Of a stretch of 64,000 bases of DNA, positions 40,101 through 55,100 are shown piece after piece. The notes under the pieces are model-generated. The model saw only the letters and a list, made by a program, of their open reading frames with translations. It was not told the DNA's origin and ran no database searches. Position 1 is the first letter of the stretch. Every line of letters starts with the position of its first letter. A program made the translations under genes and the position numbers. The stretch is from Numida meleagris. Its lineage: Eukaryota > Chordata > Aves > Galliformes > Numididae. The stretch is from positions 83,928,897-83,992,896 of the forward strand of contig NC_034412.1 of NCBI RefSeq assembly GCF_002078875.1, read 5' to 3'.

Positions 40101-43100
40101 CAGGAATTGAAGTTACTTTTCAGAAAAATAATACAACCTTTAATTCAGGTAAGAATTTCTGTGGGATTTTGTTCTCTCTTGAGTTTATAGATGTCCTTAA
40201 TAAATGTTTTTTTTACCATGACTAGAATTAGTAATAACTTACGCTGTTCAGATATACCAGACTTCTTTGTAGTTTGCAAAATACTTGCTAGTTAAGAATT
40301 GATGAAGAATAGTTAAGCATGTAGTTCTCTCAGTACCGGTGTGACTGAAGAAATTAGTATCTGAGGAGTGTTGAAAGAAATTAAATGTTATTAGATTGCA
40401 GAAAGGTTATTAAAATGTATCAACTTAAAATTATGAGCTAATATGTTGTTTGCAAGAGGTAATTGTCGTGGAGTTATAAATAGGTTTTGTTACTAACATT
40501 CTGAAATTCAAAAGTACGTTTATAGGAAGGAGGATATATTTTATTTGGACATATGTTCAACATTTGAAAAATGGTGACTTTGTAGTGATCTTCAGAGATC
40601 AAGAATGACCATCCTTAATCATAACTGCAGATTTTCTTGGACTTTTTTTAAAAAATGATATTTAAATTCACTCTCTTTATAGTCTTAGAATTGCTTAGGT
40701 TGGAGGGAACATTAAAGATCATCTAATTCCAACCTGTCCTGCTATGGGCTGGGTTGCCACCCACTGCATCAGGCTGCCCAGTGCTATATCTGACCTGGCC
40801 TTGAACGCCTCCAGAGATGGGGGCATCCACAACCTCTCTGGGCATCCTGTTCCAGCGCCCTAACACCGTCTGAGTTTAAGAAAGAAAAAAACAAAAATGA
40901 AAAAACTTCTTCCTAACATCTAACCTAAATCTCCTCTCTTTTACTTTAAAGCCATTCCTCCTTGTCCTCTCATTATCAGACTGTGTAAAAAGTTGGTGCC
41001 CCCGCTGCTTGTAAGCTCTCGCTTCAAGTACTGGAAGGCCACAATGAGATCTCTCTGAAGCCTTCCCTTCTCCAAGCTGAACAAGTCCAACTCCTTCAAC
41101 CTGTCTTCATAGGAGAGGTTCTCTAGCCCTTTCATCATCTTTGTGGTCCTCCTCTGGACCCGCTCCAACAACTCCACATCCTTCCTGTACTGGGGGCCCC
41201 AGGCTTGGACACACTTACACTGAACTCTTACACTGAATTTTCTGTTTATTTTCTGGTGAATACACTAATACACTTGAAATAGTCATCCTTCATGTTACTA
41301 GAGGAATTGGGCAGTGACCCTAAATAAATATTTTAGGTTAGCAATTATTTTAGATATCTATTTTAGGTACAAAACCTACGATAACGTATGGCACTAAGGA
41401 CATCATGGTTTTATTTCCAGTTCCATTTTTCTTCAAAAGTAATAACTTCAAGTGAACTTACATGGTTGTAAGTTCCTTAAAATACCACATAATGAACATT
41501 CTGCTATTTTCACCCTTTCTTATCCTTCAGATTAACTGCAACACTGAAGATCAAAGTCATTGTAAATGTTGGAGAAATTAAATGGTAGAAAAGTCAGTAG
41601 AGAAATCTTCCTACTTTTGTGTACACCAATGGAAATGGACTGATGCTGTTCAATTGTTTGTTTTAAAAGCCTTTTCCTTCTCGCATTTGACTTTTCCTAT
41701 TGTTTCAAAAATGCACTAAAATTTTACCATGTGAGTTTGGGTCTACTTTCTCAAGGGTTGGCTTTGTTCTCTAGTTGCCTTCATTTATAAAATATGTGCC
41801 CAAAATAGCTGCAGAAGTCATGTGAAGTTTTTGTCTGCATGGCTTGTTTTTCAGGTGTTAAAAGCATGGAGCTCCCATCTGGAATTAAATGGATGGGGTT
41901 TTAAGGTTTTGTGAAACAACCGTCGCTGACAGGAAGTAGTGAGTCTATGGAAATTAGATAATTCTAGTGGTTGTGGTTTTAGAGCTTAAGGGTTTAGACC
42001 TAACTGTCGCTTAAGGAAAAATATTAGTATTAGCTCATGCCTATGCACTCATTAATACAGAGGTAATTTGCTATTTGGAATTGGGTCAGAAAATCTGTTG
42101 ATGTTTTCAAAGGAAAAATGTAGGGGAAAAGAAAAGGCAAAGACAGAAGTCATAATTACTTGTGAGTCCTGACAGCCTATATTCACCAGTCATCTTATAT
42201 TTAAGGAAAACAGAAGTACTTGTGTTCTTACGGATGCTGAGTTTCTTTTTTTAAAACTTGTTTGCTGCAGACAAACTTGATATTGTTTCCATTGCCTTCA
42301 AGATGCGGTTGTCTTCGCGTGCTGTGTTCATGAGATGATGCTAAAGGATAGCATCCTACTGTAGCATGGGCAATGTAATCTAATAATTTTAACATGTTTG
42401 TATTTCATTAGGCAATAATGGAGCTTTACCAAAGTTGGCAGAAGAACTAGAATTTGAAAGTAACTTGAGAACTGAAGAGGTATTTATGATATTTTGAATT
42501 TCTTTACTATTTCTTGTATGGTTTTATTTTCTAGGATTTCTTACTAAACCTTTTATTTCTGTTCAATAAGAACTGCATTTGTACTTAAAAACTTTCAAAG
42601 AGTCATTTTTGAGAATATTCGTCTGTATTCTTTTAAACAGTTGGCATTTAAGTTGTGTGATGTGCATGTTATTCCGTAGTAAAACCAGTTCCCTTCCTTA
42701 GCTGTTTCCTTCCATGACAGTAACATCCAAGATTGTTTTTTATTAGAATGAGTCATACTGTACACTTGCTTGTGATATTACTTGTAAAATAGTCATATAT
42801 GCCTTAATGCTTACGTTTGACAGTCACCAGTTTAGTGTTTTGAAGCGGTATACAACAAAATGAATAGCAGTGCATGTTTCACTTGATTAAGAGTGTGGTT
42901 CAGAAACTCACAAGCATCTCTAATAGGGTCACCTGGGACTTGCACAGGGATGCTGTCTTCAGCTCCAGGGCAGACCAGTTGAGTTTTCTTGAATCATGGA
43001 TTCAATGCCTGAAATGCATTTCAGGAAAACCTGAGTCATCTTTGGTCTAGTGGGGTTTATTGATTTGAGTAACCCCTACAAATGGCTGTACTATTTGCCA

Positions 43101-46100
43101 GCGTAAGATGGTCCTACAGCCAGTATGGTTATGTTCACGTGGCATTGTGTCTCAGTTTACCGTGTCTAGGTTTGACTTATGCTATGTGCTGCTAAGTGTA
43201 CTTATCCATGCATTTTTAACATACAGCTGATCTTCAGCTTGTATTAAAAAGAGAAGAGAAAAAAAGGCCTGAGTTGGGAAGGCTTCACTATACTTTGTTA
43301 TGCTTTGCAGTTGCGTATTTTTCTGTGTATGTGAACATTTCTAGAATACTGTGATTGGAGCTCCTCTCGGAATAGGAATTTGCACCTTGAATTCCTGAGA
43401 TTTCTCTTGAGATCTGGTTGTTAAACTCATCTGTTCTTATTGTACCAGCTTTAACTCTGTAGTCAAGCTCATGGTTTTACATTATTCAACAGTAATACAA
43501 CTAATCTTTGTCAGTCTGTTATTAATATTTGTACTACTGTCTTAAAGAATGCTTTTGAAGACTTAGACATCATGAAACAATAGACATTATTATATGAGAG
43601 AGGGGAATGAAATGTATTTGTACTAGATGTCTGTAATATTTTTTGTTTCTTTTCATCTTGTGTTTAGCCACCACAGCCTGAAAGTCCAAAAAGTGAAGAA
43701 GTATATGTGGATCTTCATATTAAAGAGCTACAAAAAGGTGATTCTTACTACTACTATTACTCATAAGGTGTTATTTCTAGATTTAATATCTCTAGAGAGA
43801 TTGAAGCAAAGCCTGCGGAAACCTTCATGAAAGGCTTCTAGGAGTTCGTGTTGCATTGCAGGGAAGTTGCTTTGGAACTCTTGTGCCTTTGAGTTTGGTC
43901 TGCAAGAAAGAGGGGGGTGAATAAGTCTTCTACTATGATGTATTAAAAGAAAGGTGGAAAGCATTTAGAATTCAAAAAAAAAAAAAAAGAGACTGCTAGT
44001 GTTCTATTTGGAAAATAATAAATATTTGAACAGGAGAAAAACTTTGCTCAGGTGAAGTACAGAAACTTCCCCAAAGAATGGCTTGCTTCTTTGTAAACTT
44101 AAAACGTCCTCATTTCTGGTGTTGAGAGGTGTTTTGGGGATGTGACAGAAGTAAGTGCTATATGATCAAGTCAGAGAATTAACAGAAAGATTTTATTGAC
44201 CTATTTACTTGTTCCTGTTGTTCTGTCCTGCTCTGCAGAAGTTTAAAGTATTTCTGGTCATCCACTGAAGTTTGAAGAGTACTTATAAGCAGGTAGTCAG
44301 TCACCTAGCTAGAAATCCCAGTCAACTCTAGGTCTGTGCTCAGTAATTCCTTTTCAGTGTATAAAATTATTCTTAAATGGAGGGGAAAAAAAAGCCCCTT
44401 TTGCCAGAAACACATTATTTTAAAGTGTGTTGCAGTTGTTTGGCTTTCCTATTAAAGCAGAAACAAACCCCTGCTTTGTTCCCATCTTGATGGATTTTGT
44501 GCTCCAGATGCTTTACAAAGCTGTTTACAACACTACCAGATGAGAGATAGTCTTCAGTGAGTGGAGTAACAAGCAAAACTAAAATGAATTCTAGGAGGAA
44601 CTGACAATACTGCTGTAGAGTTCGAAGAGTTGAAAGATGCGTTTCCTCTTACAGAATGTTGCTGGAAGCATAAATTGAAAGGACACACTGTAAATCTCAC
44701 TTGTAAATTTTTGTGTGTGTACCAATACCAAATAGGGAACAAATTGAGCAAGGTGGTAGATGTGTGTTGGTGTCAAGCTTTAGATTCCTTTTTATTCTTG
44801 AGGTTCATCAAATACCTTGTTTAATGCTGTAGCATATTCTTTACGGTGATAAGAGACGTGCTCTGCTCACAAGAAAGAAAATGTAAATGCGGCCTTCAGG
44901 ATACCACATCCAAAACTATGACCTGTTTTCTTCTTTGAGATTTATTCAAAGGGACTGAAAAACTGCGCCACTTTTATTTCATGCAGTCACACAGACAGAC
45001 AATACTTACACTTAAAAATGTGCAGATTGAACTGTCTGTGATAATCTTGTTCCATGTAAAATGTTTCACAAAAATCCATTTGTTGTGTAAATCATCTTGG
45101 TTATGACACACATCGAAGAATAATGCTTTGTGGCTCTTCGTAGAGCTTTTTCTTTCTCTTCCACCGCACAATAATCTTATATATATATATATATGCTTAT
45201 ATATATACATATGGCCCAACGTACGTAAAAGGAAGTTGTTTAAAAGACAAATGTGTGTCCTGTCATGAGTATGAACAGCAGACACAGTAGTTTAGTAGTC
45301 CAAGATTCTTTGGAATGTAAACAAATCATTGCTGTTTGAGTGGGTAGGATCTAGCTCTTTATTTGATGCTGCTTTAAAAATTGAAAGATATTGTGCCACT
45401 ATACTGTATAGCTGTGGATAAATTGTTTCTAAAACATGAAGATTTAAGAAATGAGCTACATGTTGTATAAAATTGCAGGTAAAAGTGTTTCCATTGTGTT
45501 GTAGGTTTGTGTTCTTATTGCAACTGAAAGAAAAACTGGTTGGACTGCTTTAGCAGCGTTTTTAAGTAAAAATATTAATTCAGAACCTTCTCATAGAGCA
45601 ACCTTTTTATGATTCTCTTTTTGTACTTCTATGAAAGAGCTTTAGAAGGTGCAGAGGGCTCATTAGTTTCCATAATTTAGAATTATTTTCCAGATTCTTG
45701 TGTTATGTTAGGTTATGGCTCTGTTATATTAGATACAGTTAGAGAACAACAGAGCCTAGCAATCCAGCAACTTCTGTGTGCACTATATCACCAGAGTCAC
45801 AGCTACAATTATGCAAACATCAGTTTTCTGCCAAACCCAATGTTACAACTTAGTTTTCAGTGTATTTTGCTTCATCCTATGATGTAGCATCTAGATTTGT
45901 GATGGATAAAACTCTGACTTACTCAAATGCCAAAACTACATGTGAAATCTCAAATTTGCAAGGTATTTCAAAGGTCACAGTGTCCCGATTGTCTATGTTT
46001 TAGCCTTAACGTGATTCTCAGCTATCCTATGCTTTGGAAAGCCATATTCTTTGTTTTTTAAGTTTGCTCAAATACTGCTGAAGAGAAGATTAAAGTCCTT

Positions 46101-49100
46101 GGGTGAATCATATTCCCAGTAGTGAAAATAAGTTCCACAGTTTCAGGTACTTTAGAACCATTTCAGAGAGGTGAAGTAGAAAATACTATCACACTTTGCT
46201 ATTGCTGAACATTTCTGTTTTTTTTTTTATTATTATTTTTAATAGATTCACTGCAGAAGAACAGTGCTGTAGAAACTATTCACGTAAGATTTATTTAATT
46301 TACTCTGTTTATGCTGCTTTTTTCTTGCTTGCATTTACTTCTATTTACATGAAATATTCTTTAAAGGAAAATACTGTTTCTTGTATAAGCAGAGCCTATA
46401 TATATTGAGACTGTGCAGCTGTGTATGTTGATGCCCAATTACTCTTTTGAATTTAGTAAATAAATCTTGTCTTGTTTAACAGTCTACGACTATTTCACAA
46501 TTGTTAGCTGATACAAAAGCTTAATTGTCCTCTTTGAGAACAGAGGACAAAAATAGGGATTATTCTGAGGACTTTAGTCAGAACTAGAAAGCTGTTCTTT
46601 TGATGCAGTTCGCTGCAATCTTACAAGAACATGGAGCCTGTAATTGTAAGGATGATTAGGAAAGTTGCAGTACAAAGTTTTTCTTAGGGAGCAGTAACAA
46701 GATATTGAACACAGATGACAGTAAAAAAAAAAAGTGTTTATGACTTCTTTAACTTGTATAAAATTAATAAATTACTATTCATATATTAACTTTCTCGCAT
46801 TACAGTGCTGGTTGGTTCTAGTACGGTATCAGTTTTGATCCTGCATATAGGAGAGCGTCATTATTTTAAATCTGAAAATATTTGATGTAAATTGCTATGA
46901 TATATTGTTTTTACAGCACGTAGCTGGATACCTAATTAAAACTAAGCATTTTTCATTAAAAAAATCAGTTGAAAAATCTGAAAATATGACAAGTTAGAAG
47001 ATCTTTCATGATAATGGTAACATTCTTGGAGTTCTGTGAATAAACTGCTTTTGTAATACCACTACCTTCCAGTTTAGTACATGTTTTATTTAAAAGTAGC
47101 AAGTAGCTATAACTTTTTCCCTTCTGTGTTTATAAACCTAACGATGGAGGGGGGGGGAAGGTGAGGAGTTATATTTCTTTATATTTTATTCATAGGTGGA
47201 AAACCTAGACACCCAAATAACTGAAGAACATCAATCTAGAGTAATACAATGTAAAACATCAGGAATAATGGACAAAGAAAAATGTAAGTGATGCAGAGCT
47301 ACACAAATATGTGTAAAGCGTTGCTGCTGCCAAAGAAAGTCCTGCTGTGATCAATCCATGCAATTCTCTTTTTAAGGAAAGAGTAGAATGGGGAATTCCA
47401 AAATCCAAAGCAATTAATCTTTGTTTGAAAACAGCTCAACATATTTGATATAACTTAATGTTTTTATCGATATTTGGTGACAAATTCAATAGTGCACAGT
47501 AAAGTTTTATAGTAGTTTTTTTGATCATAGAGGGAACAATTTATTTTTAATCTGTAAAATAATTACTGATTTTATCATTAAAAGAAAAAAAACAGGAAGA
47601 ATATAAAGCTGAAGAAAGCTAATCATCAGGGAAATATCTAGCCATTCACTGAGCGTTGTGAGGCTGGTTTTTTCTAGTATTAGACTGGGAAGGCTGAAGT
47701 TTTAGCATAACATCTTTGTCTAGAATCAGGGGAGAAGGAAGGTAGTCCATTGAATGGCCTAAATATTTAAGTTAATCTATTCACTTAGACATTTTGTTAA
47801 CATAATCATTATGGGACTATGTAATATCTATTCAAGCTACACTCATAACTGCAGCAAAAACTTACTGCAAAAAACCTTTCTAGAATTTTTTGTGCTTTTT
47901 TTGTTTGTTTGCAGCATCAGAACAACAAAAAATTGCATTAGGCTAACTGATAATGTAATTTCTTTGATAACTTTTCTTATTCTATGATTCTGCTCCCAAG
48001 AACATTGATTTCATGAAGTGAGTAATTGGAAACCATGCAGTATTCATTACAGTGTACCTCATGGCGCTTCCTGCTTTTTTTGGTTGGGTTGAAGATGAGA
48101 TTGGTGTTGAAATTTGACAGATATCATATCAAGAAATTAAAAAAAAAGCAAGAAATATGGAATTCTTTCATGTAATTTTTTTATATTCCTTTACCAAGAG
48201 AGGCTAGCCTAACTTCCTGTTTGTAGCTTTGTAATTAAGATGCTGCTTTTCAAAATCTTTTCAGTAGTGTGCTGGTATAAAAGCCGTATCAAATCTGACA
48301 AATGCAGAACTGTTTGAACTGTTTGTTTTTTATAGGTAGCCCGTTGGATGCTCAGGATGAAAGAAAAGATGGTGATCCAAGTCAGTGTTCCAAAACACAA
48401 CCTATTAATGTCAAGGTATTTTTGAAAACATTTTTCTTTTTTAATGTTGTGTAATTGTAATGTGAATAAGACTTAAACTGCTATAGAAATAAGCACTTAT
48501 TTTGGGAGGTATTTTCATTATTAACTGTTAATTACTTTTACATTGTGTTGAATAGAAAATGACTATGTAATGATACTCAGTTTTCAGGAAGTACTCAAAA
48601 AAATGGCAGAGATTTGTTCTTCTATGCAATCATCTGCATAGTACGTCTTTGATGTGTTATGGGCCGGTTTGCACTGTAGTTAAGAGCTTGGGATCACGGG
48701 GAGCACCATGGGAGCCCAACTGTCCAATAAGTTCATCATCTTGATGGTTATACTGATCTGAGATCTACAAAATGATATCAGACTTGACCTGAATTATGTA
48801 TTTGCACTGATCCCCTTTGGATCAGATCAGGTACTTAAGGAAAATAATCTCCATTTTAAGAGTATGTGCAGAATGTTTTGCTTTATCTCACCTATTGATT
48901 TTGATTAAGGTTCTCAGCATCAAAGTTTTCAAGAGACACTATAAAACCTTGATAAATAAAATAACTGCTTTTTTTCTAAATGCAAGTAACTGACAGTGAT
49001 CTTTAATTTGTAGTAAGATGCTCTTTGTTTCAAAATAATGCAGGAAATTACTTCATGTGATACAGCAGAAGCGTTCCAAGAAGTTGATGTAACACATACA

Positions 49101-52100
49101 CCTCCTGCAAGTGCTGTGGAAGAAAAAGGTAATGAAAATAAACAATCTCTGCAATCTTCTGACCCCATACTGAATGCTAGTATCATTTGAATAATTCTGA
49201 GAGGAATGAGAAATCCAGTCCCGGCCAAATAATTGCATAAATTCTCTAGTTGGATTCTGTTCCTGCTACCAAGTAATATGTTATTCTTAGTTCCTTTAAT
49301 GGTGAGAGTAAATGTGATGCTCCTGTTGGTGACAGCCTGACCCAGATAAGGAGTTACAGGGATATCACGCATCTGCTGCAGTGTGCAGCCTGGGAAGCCG
49401 GTTGCAAGTAGACAATTGGAAAGGGATATAACAAGTTCAGGACATGGGGCAAGAACTTCTAACTCAAACCAATAGTAAAAGGAGAGTCAAAAACATGCCA
49501 AATGCACCATCAAAAACAGTCATGTTTGTTTATGTAGAAAAACCAACCAGGAAAGAGTATGCGACTTAAACTGTTGTAGTTGACTTCATAATAACACTAA
49601 AAAAAAAAGTCATGGCCGCAGTGCTAATATTGACTTGGATGCAACTTCAGTCTGTATTTGTGTGAAGACAGTGAGAGAGCTGTTAATGGTTGTGCACACT
49701 CTCTATGTTGAAAAATCTGAAACTCTTTTGCAATGAGCTTGTATCCTCAAGTTCCTGTTCTGTGGAATGTGGGAGGAAATGAAATAGTAGCTTGTTTAAC
49801 TTAAATTAAAAGTCACTTCTAAATCATCTAGTGTGAAGGAGGCATTCTGGCAGTCCAACATATTGCTGCTACAAGATGAAAGTTTATAGGGAAGTTGAAG
49901 TTGAGGCCATTGAATGATATAACGTTTCTAGTGCAGGGGTCGTGGCTTGTACCTTTTTCTTTGTCTAATAAAATAAAGATGCACAATTTCCTTTTTTTTT
50001 CGGTGTGTGAAGATGAATTTACCGTTGAGCAGGAAATGTTTGAAAAGACGAAGCAGAGCCTAGAATCAAATGAAAATTCTGTAGAGGTGAGTGGTCTTAC
50101 TCATGTTAAGTAATTGAGATAATGTCGGTTCAGACAGAAATCAAGTACTTTGTATTTTGCTGACAGCAATATTAAAATTCGGATTTAACCAACATGTAAA
50201 TAGCTGTAGAAATACTGTTGGGTTTTTCTTTGGTACTCTAAAGTGCTGAAGACTCTTGTAATTATCTGTCACAAAGCGTAAACACACACCATAAGGCATC
50301 AGTGGTTGTTATTAATGTAGAAGTAATTTCCTTCCTGCATTTAATGGTGCTTACAAATGTATATAAAATAACTGTATAGAATTGTATACAAATCATGTTT
50401 CCTGGAAGCTTCATAATTGACATGTGTACAGTTAATCAGTTTATCAAATCTAAGCTGACTTTACGAAAATATTATAATTCACAAACTTTTAAGCTCTTTA
50501 TTATCTTTTAAGATCTTTCTATTATCTTTTAACCATATACTTGTGATATTCTGCAGTGGTTGTTGTAAAAGTATTTCTGAACATCTTGAATATAGAATGT
50601 ATGTTCAGTAATAAAATTGTTGTCTGAATCCAGAAGTGGACACAGTTATAAAGATTTGTGTTTTGTGACTTCGTTTTTTTTTTGCCTCTGCATTAAAAGT
50701 GGATGAAGGGCTTTTAAAATTTAAAGAAAAAATTACTACGTTTGTAGATTCAGTGCTTGAGTCACCAATGACGGGAACAGGACACCTCTAGACTTTAGTA
50801 AGTGCTGAATGAGGCGCTTATTTCTCCTCTTTATATGAAAGAGAGTTGATTCTGTTATTGGAGATGCTCAGACCATCTTCATTACTTGTAGGCGTCCTCA
50901 ATACCTTAAACTCCAACAGCTTCAAAGTAGGGAGCTTTTTTCTTTTCTTCCTTGAAGCTAAAAGCAATGTCTATTCTTACAAAACCTGCCTGACCTATGT
51001 TACATTTTGAAACAGACAAGCACTATTTCTGCTAGTATCACATTATGTTGACAGCAGTCTTTATCTTATATTGCTCAAATACTGAATGTTAGTTGTAGTA
51101 ACTGAAATACTTTTTTTTTTTTGGTAGGAAAATCAACCTGTGATAGTAAAACGGAAAAGAGGAAGGCCTCGTAAACATCCTGTTGAAGCTGTACAGCCTG
51201 GTGGTGGTAAGTAATTCATAGTACTTGTGTGGAGAAAGAATAAAAATAGTAATATTCAAGTTCTGAATTCGTATTTCTTCCCTCAGGTGGGGAGTCAAAA
51301 GCTGATATGAGCACTGGCAATGTAAGTGCCTTTATTTTGTTTGGGTGCATTTAAGCATGAGATCCATTTTTCTGCTTTAACAGGTAACAGTATTTCAGAA
51401 ACATTCTGTAGCAAGCTTGATAACTGAGTTCACACTAAACATACAAGAACTCCTGATAATAACAGAGTTTATAAGCAAAATATACTAGTAAGTCTGAACA
51501 TTGCAAATAACAGGATCGATCTTAGTACAGCATAGTTGTGCTATCTAGTAGCATACTTGCAAGCAGGATGAAATTCTGATCACACGCACATGTCTTTTAA
51601 TTTGTGCTGTGAATAATTTTGGCCAATGATTGAGGATGATTTAATGTAGAAAATGTAAGGCTCTTTTCTTTACTGAGCCTATTGTAATAATAGTATATAG
51701 TAGCTCTTAAGATCTTTAGAATAAACTTGTGCTATCTGTATTACACTGTGTACAGTTAACTCAGAAGACAGAGACACGCTGCTAGTAAGTTAAGCATTCC
51801 TAAAACATCTCAGTCTTCTGAAGCTCAGCAATATCTTGATTTCTTAACCCATGTGAAGCATAGTCACTGCTAAATAAGTAAGTATTCTGTTGAAAGTGCT
51901 TCTGCAGTCCAGTTGGATTACAGCACTGTGATCAAGTATGGATCAAGCAAAAAATTCTTGCATAGAAAAGTGGTAATGATTAAAAACAAAACAAAAAAGT
52001 TATATTGACACTTGTGCGTTCTGCCTGTTTGCATGGTGAGGCACCAGCTGGCATGGTTGTCAAAAGTCTTGGGAATTTACCTAGGCTGTAAATAGCAGAT

Positions 52101-55100
52101 ATTCTCCTGTCCCCGTTTATTCTGTCCATGCAGTATTTGGCAGCCTGTTCAGGGTCCTGTCCCTTCTACAGGTCTGGTACAGTTTTGTTTCAGAATTCAA
52201 TTTATCTGATCGGTCTCTTTAAATATTAATTCAATGAAATGTAATTGTTTTGGTTTCGTTTGTTTTGTTGTTCCAAATAAGAATTAAAACTAATTTAAAA
52301 TCCCCTCTGGATTACACAGTACTGAAACTGAATTGTCTTGTTCTAGTTAACCATTTTAAGGGTCGTTTACCACCTAGTGATGGTGGGTAGTTGTACCAGT
52401 CAGTTACAGGCTGGTTTCAGGAGGAGCAGTATTTGCCCTCCATCTGAGAAAATGGTTCTGCAAGTCTACATACTGTCTTTGCAAGACAGTCTTCTCAGGC
52501 TGCTTTGAGAATGTGCTACTACTTCAAAGATGGCATAGACATCTTAATGTAGTCTTTCACTGATTAAAGCAGTTGGATTTTATTAACAGTCAGGAGACTG
52601 CGTAGTTGTACCTGGCTTTCTTTGTGTTCTGAATAAATAGAAACCTCTGGTGCTATAATTTGTAAATGTGTGTGTGTGCTTACATAAAGTGACTGCACTA
52701 AGCTTTTTGTCATTAAGTTTTCAAAAATATATTTCACTGAAACTACTTTTAATTTAGTGTCTATTACTGTAATGGCTTCCGTTGTGATTTACTCTGAAAC
52801 TACTATCATGTCATTTGTTTGGGGTGTAATTAAGTGCAAACTTTCTGTCTGTTGATTAGAATGTTCACTTTTTTTAAGTTTGCAGATATATTCTACTATG
52901 AATGGGGATGAGTTTCTGTGTTATTGTAATACAAATCTGGATTTTTCTGACTTGTCGTCTTTCTTTTTTGATTCTAGCTGCAATTTCCTACCTCTGCAAC
53001 TAGAGGGAAAAGTCCTCAAAGAGGTAAGCAAACCATGAGAGATGCAAGGGGATATCAAATGGGTCCTTCTTAAACATTATGTTTTAAAATACATATAGGA
53101 AAGAAATCTAATTATGTTCAGTTAATTACATTATCTGTGGATATGAGTCAGAAGAGGTCAGTGGCAGCTTTAGGGGATATTTCTTTCCCCTATCACAACT
53201 ACTGTAAAATCTTTATAAGATGATTGCTTAACGTTAGTTGGAAATACTTTTATTGCTACCAGCTGAAGTCAAATAAAAAGAGATTTTTCTATTTCTCTTT
53301 CTCGTTCAAACACCTGTCACTTGTAAGAGGTAAAATTGTGGTTAATTTGAAGCAGTGTAGTTAATTTCAATAGGTAAGTAGTCTGTACTTGCACTTGATG
53401 TTCAGATGTCTTTTTAGTAAAAGCCATTGAGATATACATATTATATATAGAAATAATATATATTTAAATATATAATATTAATATAATGTAAGATATTATA
53501 TTATATAATATTTATATATATATATTGAAATCCACTCAGGAAGCTGACAAACCTGAAAGGAAGATGAAAAATGCCTTGTAAACTAATACAAACATTATTG
53601 CAAGAAAACAGAGGAAAAAATCTTCAGGAGTTTCCAAAAGTTTAGGTTTCTACAGAGACTTTCATCTTGCTGCACTGTACATACAGACTGTTTCCTATTT
53701 TCACTCCATTTGTTAAATGTCAGCTTTAATCTGTAGGCATCAGAATTGTTTCTGAAGGCCTAGCTGGTTGTGTGGTATGTGATTTCTATCAGCTACAAGG
53801 AGAAGAGGCAAGAATGTGAGAAGGGTATAAAACTATATTCTGGGTTACTTCTTAATAAAAGGACAAACACTTGACTATGTACTTAAAGCTTAATTTAGTG
53901 TGTTAAGTAACACTGCGTTTTTTAAAAGGCTGCTGATGTCACAGCTGCGTTAAGTTTATAAAGTGGATGAATTATCTTTTGAAACTTCATCATATGTTAG
54001 CATTCATGTGAGGAGAGGGTTTGAAAACCTATGGAAGTTAAGCAAAACAAAGTGGAATCCTTCTGAGCAGCCCTCTTAATTTGGGGTTCTGTACAAGGCA
54101 TTACGATAGAGCCACATTCACATACATAACGGGAAGCAGAGTTTTCAGTCAGTGCAACTCATGTGGTTGGAAACAACTGGCTTCCAGAAGCAGCATCTGC
54201 CCTTAACAGTTTTCTTGTGTAAGTACTCAGTAGTGGAAAAGGACTTCTCTGGAGAACTCTTCCTCTGTGAGTAGAAACAACTGACGCTGGGCTTGAAACT
54301 AAAATTATTTTTGCACTAATTGCTGCTGAAAAGTTAGTAGGGCTTTTTTTTATTATTATTGCTAATTGTTTTTATACTTAACTTGAGGCTAAAATACAAC
54401 ATTTTCACATATTGAGAGAAGACTGAGCCTGTTAGGAAAGATGTGGCTTGTAGTTAAATTGTCTTCTGTCACAAGGTATTGTGCAATACATTTGCCAAAA
54501 TGTACCTGAATTTTAAATATCTGTCGTCAGGACATATAAGAATTAATAAATCCTTTTAATATGTTAATTAGACTTAGTTTGTGTAAAATACTCAATACAG
54601 TATGCTACTCTTCGTTTTATTGTGGTGCTTCATCAAATAGGTACACATTTCTGCTTTATTTCATTTGCTTCTATGTAAAAGCTTTTTCCTGTATTTTTAA
54701 CAACACCCCTTCAAAAAATCTGCACGTGAATTTTAGAATATGTCTCTGCTTTGAGATCTCTTTTTTGATGCACTGAATTGACATTCTTCTGTATTTGCTG
54801 TGTTGGTCTAAGCAGCAATGAGTTTGGAGTTTTTGGCCTTACTTTTAGCTTTCAGAAACAAAAATAGACAGCAATTTTATGGCAGAAAAAGAGGTATTAA
54901 AAATGATGTAAAAACTTCCTGTTGTTTAGGATGCTTCTCTCCTTCGATGACTGGGGATTTTTATCATTACGGTATTGCAGATAATTCCATTTGGCAAACC
55001 TCAAACTTTGCAAAACCCTCTTACCATAGAGTTGGGGTAGAAGTGGTAACAATGTGTCATAGAGAGAGGCCAGGTTGGTTCATAGCGTTCATAAATTTCT

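Noticed and set aside
40149..40225. Open frame continuing 26 codons past the exon 10 donor.
   Set aside because: The donor CAG|GTAAGA is strong, and exon 11 joins in phase. An intron-retention isoform is possible but nothing in the sequence shows it.
44595..44823. Possible BOD1L1 exon in intron 12 with a long open frame.
   Set aside because: The acceptor has no pyrimidine tract, the product is rich in cysteine, tryptophan and aromatic residues unlike the rest of the protein, and exons 12 and 13 join without it.
54857..54894. A 38-base stretch with plausible splice sites in intron 20, reading ETKIDSNFMAEKE.
   Set aside because: Including it would change the phase and break the frame into exon 21, whose SNKKETAN motif is conserved.
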